Assembly: GCA_013694845.1 (NCBI GenBank)
Contig: JACDBQ010000233.1
Coordinates: 1 to 16,776 of the forward strand
Length of the DNA: 16,776 nt
DNA from: Acidobacteriota bacterium
GTDB lineage: Bacteria; Acidobacteriota; Vicinamibacteria; Vicinamibacterales; 2-12-FULL-66-21
Reading direction: 5' to 3'
The notes under the pieces are model-generated. The model was not told where the DNA came from and did not search any database. It was given only the letters and a program-made list of their open reading frames with translations. The position numbers and the translations under genes were made by a program. This document shows, one piece after another, positions 8,486 to 14,486 of this stretch (its first letter is position 1; every line of letters starts with the position of its first letter).

Positions 8486-9331
8486 ATGCGACGAATCGTT
8501 GTGGGTGTGTGGCTGGTCGGTCTGATGCTGTCGGCCCGTGCGGAGGCGCAACAGCGTCCCCTGGTGACGGAAGATCCCGAGACCATCGGGTCCGGACTCG
8601 TCCTGCTCGAAGCCGGCGTCGACCAGCAGCGTGAGATTTTCTACCCCCTCTCCGGACTGACGGGGAACCTGCTGCGGCTGCCCACGCTGGGCGTCAGCTT
8701 CGGGATCTCGTCCGTCGCGGAAATCCAGGTGGATGGCGGGCTTTACAACCGGCTCACGGTGACAGGTCGGGAGCTGGCGCCATTGTCGGCCGTGCTCAAC
8801 TTCACGGGGGACCGCACCACCTCGATCGAGGACCTCGTGGTGGGCACGAAGGTCCGCCTGCTGTCGGAAACCGCCGGCCGGCCCGCGCTCGGCGTCCGCT
8901 TCGCGACCAAGCTTCCCAACGCCTCCAACGAGAGCGGGCTCGGGCTCGATACGACCGACTTCCATGTCGCGTTCCTGCTGGGCAAGACCGTCCAGTCGAT
9001 CCGGGTGGTCGGCAACGTCGGTCTGGGGATCCTGGAGGACCCGACCCAGGGTGATCAGCAGCGCGACGTCATGACCTACGGTCTGTCGTTCGCGCGTGCC
9101 GTCCGGCAGGGGCTCGAGGTCGTGGGGGAAGTCAACGGACGTCTCGACGTGCGTGATGGGGTGCCGCCGCCCGGGACCGAGAGCCGCGGCGCGATGCGCG
9201 TAGGGGCCCGGTTCACGAAGAGCACTGTCCGCATCGACGGCGGCGTGATCATCGGGATGACCTCGCGGGACCCCAGCGTCGGATTCACCGCGGGCCTGAC
9301 CTGGGTGTTCCGCGCCTTCACGATCCCGTAG
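8486..9331 (+). CDS. Secreted protein, probable outer-membrane beta-barrel
   Basis: The protein has 281 residues. It has a clear Sec signal peptide: basic MRR, hydrophobic core to residue 15, and probable cleavage after ARAEA (A21). The mature part alternates polar and hydrophobic residues in strand-like stretches with many Gly turns, and ends in AGLTWVFRAFTIP, with aromatic residues near the C terminus as in barrel strands. It resembles the many Acidobacteria proteins loosely annotated as transporters or MetA-pathway-of-phenol-degradation-like barrels, but I see no diagnostic motif, so function is open. AGGG at 8473-8476 is a good ribosome binding site 9 bp before ATG 8486. It ends 4 bp before dapF. 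Confidence 0.75.
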   Translation: MRRIVVGVWLVGLMLSARAEAQQRPLVTEDPETIGSGLVLLEAGVDQQREIFYPLSGLTGNLLRLPTLGVSFGISSVAEIQVDGGLYNRLTVTGRELAPLSAVLNFTGDRTTSIEDLVVGTKVRLLSETAGRPALGVRFATKLPNASNESGLGLDTTDFHVAFLLGKTVQSIRVVGNVGLGILEDPTQGDQQRDVMTYGLSFARAVRQGLEVVGEVNGRLDVRDGVPPPGTESRGAMRVGARFTKSTVRIDGGVIIGMTSRDPSVGFTAGLTWVFRAFTIP

Positions 9332-9335
9332 CGCC

Positions 9336-10190
9336 TTGCGGATCATCAAGGCGCACGCCTTCGGGAACGATTTTCTGCTGCTCGACGAAGGGGCGGTGCC
9401 GGATGGCGCCGACCGTCCTGCACTCGCGCGCGCCCTCTGCGATCGCCACCGCGGCCTCGGTGGCGACGGGCTCATCCTCTACAAGTCCCGCGCTGAGAGT
9501 GGTTTGCGGGAATCGGGGCCAGGCCCCGTCGTCTCGATGGCGCTGCTCAACGCGGACGGGAGCTACTCCGAGGTGTCTGGCAACGGTGTCCGATGCCTCG
9601 CCGCGTGGGTGGCGGAAGACACTGGCGCGGCCATCGGAACATCGGTCGACGTGGACACCGACGCCGGACGCAAGCGCCTGGAGCTGCTCGAGCGGACCCC
9701 CGACGGCCTGGTGTTCCGCGCCGCGATGGGACCCCCCGAAGCGGTGACGACGGTCCGGCTCGACGTCGCCGGTGAGGACGTGGAAGCCGTGACTCTACGG
9801 GTTGGGAATCCGCAGTGCGTCGTTCTCGGCGCCGTCACCCAGGCACGGCTCCACCAGGTGGCGGCTAGGCTCGCGGTCCATCCCCATTTCCCCCAGGGGA
9901 CGAACGTTGAGCTCGCCAGCGTCGAAACCTCGGGTTGCGTCCGGATCCTGATCTGGGAGCGGGGCGTGGGGCCAACCGAAGCTTCCGGCACCGGGGCCTG
10001 TGCAGCCGCCGTCGCCGCAATCGCGTACGGCGGCGCCGACCGTGATGTGACAATCGTGTCTCCGGGCGGCAGGCAACGCGTCGAATGGCTGGAGGACGGG
10101 TTGTATCTGACTGGCTCCGCGGAAATCATTGCTTCGTGTCAGTGGCGACGAACACCCGTCGCGGTCCCGTCCGGCAATCGCTCTCGATGA
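9336..10190 (+). CDS. dapF: Diaminopimelate epimerase
   Basis: The protein has 284 residues (E. coli enzyme 274). It interconverts LL- and meso-diaminopimelate, the last epimerisation before lysine and a cross-linking residue of peptidoglycan. Both catalytic cysteines are present: C87 in SGNGVRC and C222 in ASGTGACAAAVAA. Other family blocks are AFGNDFLLLD, RHRGLGGDGLILY, LLNADGS, GNPQCVVL, HPHFPQGTNVEL and WERGVGPTEASG. The start is TTG 9336, only 4 bp after the upstream stop; no other start fits the conserved RIIKAHAFGNDF N terminus. Between GLILY and ALLNADGS it has roughly six more residues than the E. coli protein; that extra piece coincides with a palindromic DNA element (see the repeat at 9514-9528). 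The active-site residues are intact, so the enzyme is probably functional. Confidence 0.95.
   Translation: MRIIKAHAFGNDFLLLDEGAVPDGADRPALARALCDRHRGLGGDGLILYKSRAESGLRESGPGPVVSMALLNADGSYSEVSGNGVRCLAAWVAEDTGAAIGTSVDVDTDAGRKRLELLERTPDGLVFRAAMGPPEAVTTVRLDVAGEDVEAVTLRVGNPQCVVLGAVTQARLHQVAARLAVHPHFPQGTNVELASVETSGCVRILIWERGVGPTEASGTGACAAAVAAIAYGGADRDVTIVSPGGRQRVEWLEDGLYLTGSAEIIASCQWRRTPVAVPSGNRSR
9514..9528. repeat. 15-bp near-perfect palindrome inside dapF (REP-like)
   Basis: CGGGGCC (9514-9520), a single A, and GGCCCCG (9522-9528) form a 7-bp perfect inverted repeat with a one-base centre. It encodes part of RESGPGPVV, in a loop where DapF length varies. Short GGGGYC/GRCCCC palindromes are known as dispersed repeats in some bacterial genomes, so this may be a domesticated copy. 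No second copy was found in this window. Confidence 0.5.
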
Positions 10191-10199
10191 CGGCGACTC

Positions 10200-11720
10200 A
10201 TGCGTAAGGTTCACGAGGCGACCGTGTCGGTCGAGGCCTACTCACCGGCCGAGGAGCTGTTCAACCGTCGCCGGCGCACCGCGGGTCTGTTTCTCGGCCC
10301 CGCGATCCTCCTCGTCCTGCTGATGGCGCCGCTGCCCGTGTCCCTGGCCGCGCACCGCCTGGCGGCGATTCTGGCCATGATGGTGGTGCTCTGGATCACC
10401 GAAGCCCTGCCGCTTGCCGTCACGGCCCTGATTGGTCCGGTACTCGCGATTGTGCTCGGGGTGGTCCCCGCCCGCGCCGCCTTTGCCCCGTTTGCGGACC
10501 CGATTATTTTCCTGTTCATCGGCAGCTTCATGCTCGCCGAAGCGATGTTCGTCCACGGTCTCGATCGCCGCATCGCGTTCAGCGCCCTGTCGTCGCGGCT
10601 CGTCGGCAGCAGCCCGACTCGAATCCTGATGGTGTTTGGCGGGGTCACCGCTTTCATTTCGATGTGGATCAGCAATACCGCCACGACCGCGATGATGTTC
10701 CCGATCGGTCTGTCGATCGTCGCGCACCTGACCCAGGGCCGGGAAGGAGAAGAGGGTAGCCGCGAGTTCTCCACCGCGATGATGTTGATCTGCGCCTTCG
10801 GCGCGTCGATCGGCGGGATCGGCACGACGATCGGAACCCCTCCCAATCTGATCGGGATCGGCATGTTGAATCGCATCGCCGGCGCCGACATCACGTTCTT
10901 CCGGTGGATGCTCCTCGGCGTCCCGATCGTCATCCTGCTCTTCACGTTCCTCGTCGTCTACTTCTACTTTCGTTCGTTGCGCGGGCTCGAATTCGACACG
11001 TCGAAATCCGCGAAGATCGGCGAGGAGCTGCAGCGCCTCGGACCGCTGTCAGCCGGCCAGAGGAACGTGTTGATCGCCTTCGGCGCAACGGTCACCTTGT
11101 GGCTGTTCCCCGGCGTGCTCGCGATCCTCGGACTGGGACAGACGCCGTTCGCGCGTGCATATAACGCGGCGGTCCCGGAGTCAGTGGCCGCCATGACGGG
11201 GGCGATCCTTCTTTTCGTGATGCCGCTGCGCTGGCGCGCGCGGCAGTTCACCCTGACATGGGAGGAAGCGGTTCGTATCGACTGGGGGATCATCCTGCTG
11301 TTCGGCGGCGGATTGGCGATGGGGGAGCTGGCATTTTCGACCGGCCTCGCGGAGTCGATGGGGCGTGGCATCGCGTCGTTTCTGCCGGTGCAGTCCGAAG
11401 CGGCGCTCACCATCCTCTTCACCGCGGTGGCGATCGTCATGTCGGAAGCGGCGTCCAACACCGCGTCGGCGAACATGGTCGTGCCGATCGCGATCGCCGT
11501 CTCGCAGGCCGCGGGAATCAGCCCGATCCAGCCCGCGCTTGGTGCGACACTGGGCGCATCGATGGGTTTCATGCTGCCGATCTCGACGCCGCCCAACGCG
11601 ATTGTCTACAGCTCGGGGCACGTGCCGATCACGGCCATGATCCGCCACGGCATCGTGCTCGATATCGCTGGTTTCGTCGTGATCGTCGGGCTGCTGCTGG
11701 GGCTCGGACGGATCTTCTAG
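10200..11720 (+). CDS. DASS/SLC13 family anion symporter
   Basis: The protein has 506 residues with about 11-13 membrane segments and re-entrant hairpins. It carries both SNT signature motifs that form the Na+ and substrate sites in the divalent anion:Na+ symporter family: SNTATTAM (from S158) and SNTASANM (from S419). It also has IGTTIGTPPNLIGIG and LPISTPPNAIVYSSG, the paired P-x-N hairpin tips of this family. Family members import dicarboxylates, citrate, sulfate or phosphate across the inner membrane; sequence alone does not settle which. The first 35 or so residues are a charged cytoplasmic N terminus. ATG 10200 lies 9 bp after the dapF stop, which suggests cotranscription although no functional link with DapF is evident. 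It ends 54 bp from the convergent lipoprotein gene. Confidence 0.93.
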   Translation: MRKVHEATVSVEAYSPAEELFNRRRRTAGLFLGPAILLVLLMAPLPVSLAAHRLAAILAMMVVLWITEALPLAVTALIGPVLAIVLGVVPARAAFAPFADPIIFLFIGSFMLAEAMFVHGLDRRIAFSALSSRLVGSSPTRILMVFGGVTAFISMWISNTATTAMMFPIGLSIVAHLTQGREGEEGSREFSTAMMLICAFGASIGGIGTTIGTPPNLIGIGMLNRIAGADITFFRWMLLGVPIVILLFTFLVVYFYFRSLRGLEFDTSKSAKIGEELQRLGPLSAGQRNVLIAFGATVTLWLFPGVLAILGLGQTPFARAYNAAVPESVAAMTGAILLFVMPLRWRARQFTLTWEEAVRIDWGIILLFGGGLAMGELAFSTGLAESMGRGIASFLPVQSEAALTILFTAVAIVMSEAASNTASANMVVPIAIAVSQAAGISPIQPALGATLGASMGFMLPISTPPNAIVYSSGHVPITAMIRHGIVLDIAGFVVIVGLLLGLGRIF

Positions 11721-11731
11721 GCGCAGATACT

Positions 11732-11750
11732 GCCACCGCGGCCGGGTGGC
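11732..11750. terminator. Stem-loop between convergent genes
   Basis: GCCACC (11732-11737) and GGTGGC (11745-11750) form a perfect 6-bp stem around a GCGGCCG loop, in the 54-bp gap between two convergent genes. There is no T-run on either side. It could act as a bidirectional transcription barrier, but its score as an intrinsic terminator would be low. Confidence 0.35.
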
Positions 11751-11774
11751 GGCGGTGCACTTCCTGCGGGGTCG

Positions 11775-12356
11775 TCAGCGGGTACGGCGCGGTGGCTTGA
11801 CGGTCCGCTTCGTGGCCAGGCCGTCGAGCGCGACGATTTGCGCTCTGATTGCCGCCGGAACGTCCTTCACGATGTCTTTCGCCGCCAGGAAGTGTCCCGA
11901 GGTGATGGCCGCGCGAGCTTTTTGCACGGCAGCCTGCGCAGCCGCCACGGTGCGCCGGGCTGCCGCGAGCTCTCGCGGTGGCAGTTTGGCGGTCGCAGTC
12001 GCTTCCATCCGGCTATGGATCTGGGTGATGGCTGCTGACGCGGCCGCGATGGCGGCTTCTGCGTCGCCCCGGGCGCGTGCTTTGCCGTCGGCGGCACCCT
12101 TGGCAGCGCCTTGCGCGCGGTCGTGCGCATCGAGGGCGCGCGTCAGGGCGAGGCGATAATCGCGCTGGCCGACTGCGTCGTGCGCCTGCTGCAGGGCCGC
12201 TGTCGCGGCGGTGTACTCCTGCCCCGCGTATTGTTCCGCCCCGGCGGCGCGGGCCGCGTCCAGCGCACCCTGGGCGAGGTCGATTTCTTTTTGCGGGGGG
12301 GCTGAGCACGCTGCGAGCAGAACGAGGGGCAGCAGCACGGCAGGCAGGGCGCGCAT
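11775..12356 (-). CDS. Alanine-rich lipoprotein, DUF4398-like
   Basis: The protein has 193 residues. The signal is a textbook lipobox: MRALPAVLLPLVLLAAC, with LAAC at 14-17 and the lipidated Cys at 17, so a membrane-anchored periplasmic lipoprotein is expected. The mature part is almost wholly helical and Ala-rich, with repeats of the type A-x-x-A-x-x-A. The segment AGAEQYAGQEYTAATAALQQA followed by DYRLALTRALDAHDRA matches the two-helix DUF4398 pattern. The C terminus is basic (KRTVKPPRRTR). Function is unknown; such proteins may act as periplasmic helical-bundle scaffolds. The reading frame runs 59 codons further upstream to 12533, but the lipobox fixes the start at 12354-12356. It is divergent from radC and convergent with the symporter. 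Confidence 0.82.
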   Translation of the reverse strand: MRALPAVLLPLVLLAACSAPPQKEIDLAQGALDAARAAGAEQYAGQEYTAATAALQQAHDAVGQRDYRLALTRALDAHDRAQGAAKGAADGKARARGDAEAAIAAASAAITQIHSRMEATATAKLPPRELAAARRTVAAAQAAVQKARAAITSGHFLAAKDIVKDVPAAIRAQIVALDGLATKRTVKPPRRTR

Positions 12357-12371
12357 CGGCTTGAGAGTATA
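12357..12371 (-). promoter_or_regulatory. Candidate -10 box 9 bp upstream of the lipoprotein ATG
   Basis: On the minus strand TATACT (complement of 12366-12371) is a five-of-six match to the TATAAT consensus in an otherwise very GC-rich region. Only 9 bases (CTCAAGCCG) separate it from the ATG at 12356. They contain no Shine-Dalgarno, so the mRNA would have almost no leader. The best -35, TTCGGC with 15-bp spacing, is poor. Confidence 0.45.
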
Positions 12372-12499
12372 CAGCGGCACAGCGCGGCCGAACGGCGCGT
12401 GGGTTCGGGTGACCGCTGCCCGCCGGATAGGTGTCCGGTCGGCCATGCCCGGTCGTCGGGTGAGCGCCGCGAGTCCGTCAGGCGGGCGCAGGGTCCGCC

Positions 12500-13183
12500 A
12501 TGAATGCTGGTGATAGGATGAAGACCGTCGCAATCCATGACCGGCCGCGCGAAAAGCTCGAACGACTCGGGCCGGGCGCGCTGGGCGACAACGAGCTGCT
12601 CGCGATCGTGCTGGGGCACGGTCGGGCCAACGTGAGCGCCCTCGATCTTGCGAATGCCATCCTCGCGGATGGTGGCCTTCGGGCGCTGCTGCGGGCTCGA
12701 CCGGGGGAGCTGTTGCGGCTGCCAGGCATCGGCGTTGCGCGAGCCGCGCAGGTGCTCGCCGCGATCGAGCTCGGGCGGCGGTCGTTCACCCGTGGAGACG
12801 AGGTCCGGCCCCAACTGAGCAGCCCCCGGAGCGTCGCGGAATACCTGCTGCCGCAGTTTGGCAACAGGGCGGTCGAGCAGTTCGGCGTGCTCCTGCTCGA
12901 CACCAAGCACCGGGTGCTGCGCGCGTCGATCCTGTCGGTCGGCACGCTCGACGCCAGCATCGTCCATCCCCGCGAAGTGTTTCGCGAAGCGACGGCCGCG
13001 GGTGCCGCGGCGCTGGTGTTGTTTCACAACCACCCCTCAGGCGATCCCGAGCCGAGCGATGAGGACGTGCGGCTGACCGAGCGGCTGGCGGCCGCCGGCA
13101 TCCTGATGGGGATCGACGTGCTCGATCACGTGATTCTCGCGGACGTGAAGTACTACAGCTTCCGCGAGCAAAGAAGGTGTTGA
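12500..13183 (+). CDS. radC: RadC family JAB/MPN-domain protein
   Basis: The protein has 227 residues (E. coli RadC 222). The N-terminal half carries the UPF0758 blocks RPREKLERLGPGALGDNELLAIVLG and a helix-hairpin-helix LPGIGVARAAQVLAAIELGRR (from about residue 73). The C-terminal half is a JAMM/MPN+ metal site, HNHPSGDPEPSDED, in which H176, H178, S186 and D189 match H-x-H-x7-S-x2-D. VLDHVILADVKYYSFRE is the family ending. The historic DNA-repair label is not well supported biochemically; a metal-dependent hydrolase fold is certain, its substrate is not. Start: ATG 12500 has AGGG 6 bp upstream; ATG 12518 (MKTVAIHDRPREKL) fits the family N terminus better and has GGTGAT just before it, so the true start could be 18 bp later. 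larC begins 3 bp after the stop. Confidence 0.92.
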   Translation: MNAGDRMKTVAIHDRPREKLERLGPGALGDNELLAIVLGHGRANVSALDLANAILADGGLRALLRARPGELLRLPGIGVARAAQVLAAIELGRRSFTRGDEVRPQLSSPRSVAEYLLPQFGNRAVEQFGVLLLDTKHRVLRASILSVGTLDASIVHPREVFREATAAGAAALVLFHNHPSGDPEPSDEDVRLTERLAAAGILMGIDVLDHVILADVKYYSFREQRRC

Positions 13184-13186
13184 CGG

Positions 13187-14482
13187 GTGACCAAGACGCT
13201 GTATTTCGACTGTTTCTCGGGTGTGTCGGGCGACATGGTGGTCGGCGCATTGCTGGACCTTGGCCTGCCGCTCGCCGATCTGCGGGCCGCGCTTGGCAGC
13301 CTGGCGGTCGACCTCGGCGGCGTGTCTGCCGATCGCGTGCTGCGCGCCGGGGTGTCAGCGACCAAATTCCGCGTCCACGAGACCGAGTCGCCCGCGCCTC
13401 ACCGGCCTCAGCCGGATCCGGACCACCCGCACTCGCCTGACGATCACGTCCACGGACATCGGACCCCCTCCCACGACCAGGCAGACATCGCCCACACGCA
13501 TGCGCACGAGCACTCGCACCACTCACTGAAGGCGATTGCCCGCTTGATCGATCGGTCGGCGCTGTCCGCGGAAGGCAAGGGTCGGGCGGTGCACCTGTTC
13601 GAGCGATTGGCGGACGCGGAGGCCGCGATTCACGCGATGCCGATCGAGCGGGTCCATCTGCACGAGGTCGGCGCACCGGATTCCATCATCGACATCGTCG
13701 GCGCCGTTTACGGGCTCGAACAGCTGCGGGCCGACCGGATTGTGTCCTCTCCCCTCAACGTCGGAGGCGGCACCGTGACCTGTGCGCACGGCGTGTTTCC
13801 CGTGCCGGCGCCGGCAACCGCGCGGCTGCTCACCGGCGTGCCGGTGTATGCGGGTGAGGTCGAGATGGAGCTCGTGACGCCGACCGGCGCCCTCATCGTC
13901 ACGAGCTACGCCGACTCCTTCGGACCGATGCCGGCGATGACAATCGGGCAGATCGGCTACGGCGCTGGTGATCGCGATCCCAAGCGCCATCCGAATGTGT
14001 TGCGGATGATTCTCGGCCAGGCAGAAGCGACCGCTCCGGCCCGGCGCGTGGTCGAGATCCTCTGCGAGATCGACGATATGAACCCGCAGTTGTTCGGTCC
14101 CCTGATGGACAAGCTGCACCTCGCGGGCGCCCTTGACGTCTTCTATGCGCCGGTCCAGATGAAGAAGAACCGGCCGGGCACGCTGGTCACCGTTCTGGCG
14201 CGACCCGAGGATCGCCGGGCGTTGTCGGATATCCTGTTCGCAGACACGACGACGATCGGCGTCCGGTATCAGGAGATGACGCGGGAGTGCCTCGAGCGTC
14301 AGGTGTCCAATCTCGAGACGCCGGTCGGTCTCATTCGATTCAAGATCGCGACGCGCGCCGGTCACGTCCTCAACGTGTCGCCCGAGTTCGACGACTGCGC
14401 ACGCGTCGCTGCCGAGAAGGGCCTGCCGATCAAGGCTGTCCAGGCGATCGCGATGAAGGCATGGATGGACGGCCAAGACTGA
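13187..14482 (+). CDS. larC: LarC-type nickel-pincer cofactor synthesis protein
   Basis: The protein has 431 residues. LarC inserts nickel into the pyridinium dithioacid mononucleotide to finish the cofactor of lactate racemase and related enzymes, in a CTP-dependent reaction. Seen: FDCFSGVSGDMVVGALLDLG at the N terminus, HLHEVGAPDSIIDIVGA, SPLNVGGGTVTCAHG, PTGALI, and the C-terminal half with EIDDMNPQLFGPLMDKL and TTTIGVRYQEM. The two halves that some lactobacilli join by programmed frameshifting are one continuous frame here. A His/Asp-rich insertion (about residues 72-112, 13 His) precedes the LKAIARLID block, and probably stores or delivers nickel. Start is GTG 13187, 3 bp after radC; metG follows 4 bp later. 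LarA, LarB and LarE are not in the window. Confidence 0.93.
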   Translation: MTKTLYFDCFSGVSGDMVVGALLDLGLPLADLRAALGSLAVDLGGVSADRVLRAGVSATKFRVHETESPAPHRPQPDPDHPHSPDDHVHGHRTPSHDQADIAHTHAHEHSHHSLKAIARLIDRSALSAEGKGRAVHLFERLADAEAAIHAMPIERVHLHEVGAPDSIIDIVGAVYGLEQLRADRIVSSPLNVGGGTVTCAHGVFPVPAPATARLLTGVPVYAGEVEMELVTPTGALIVTSYADSFGPMPAMTIGQIGYGAGDRDPKRHPNVLRMILGQAEATAPARRVVEILCEIDDMNPQLFGPLMDKLHLAGALDVFYAPVQMKKNRPGTLVTVLARPEDRRALSDILFADTTTIGVRYQEMTRECLERQVSNLETPVGLIRFKIATRAGHVLNVSPEFDDCARVAAEKGLPIKAVQAIAMKAWMDGQD

Positions 14483-14486
14483 TTTG

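Noticed and set aside
7706..9475. Very long open frame on the minus strand (589 codons) opposite ttcA and the outer-membrane gene
   Set aside because: It spans two well-supported genes and part of a third on the other strand and encodes low-complexity Arg/Gly/Asp/His-rich sequence with no recognisable motif. Long antisense frames are expected at this GC content.
9886..9901. Second palindrome in dapF (TCCCCCAGGGGA)
   Set aside because: It encodes the conserved HFPQGTNV block of DapF, so it is ordinary coding sequence, not an inserted element.
12357..12499. tRNA, small RNA or riboswitch in the largest intergenic space (143 bp)
   Set aside because: No cloverleaf, no T-loop-like segment and no terminator hairpin with a T-run could be found; only the -10 candidate and the radC ribosome site are supported.
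13187..14482. Programmed frameshift in larC
   Set aside because: Both halves are in one unbroken frame, so no recoding is needed.
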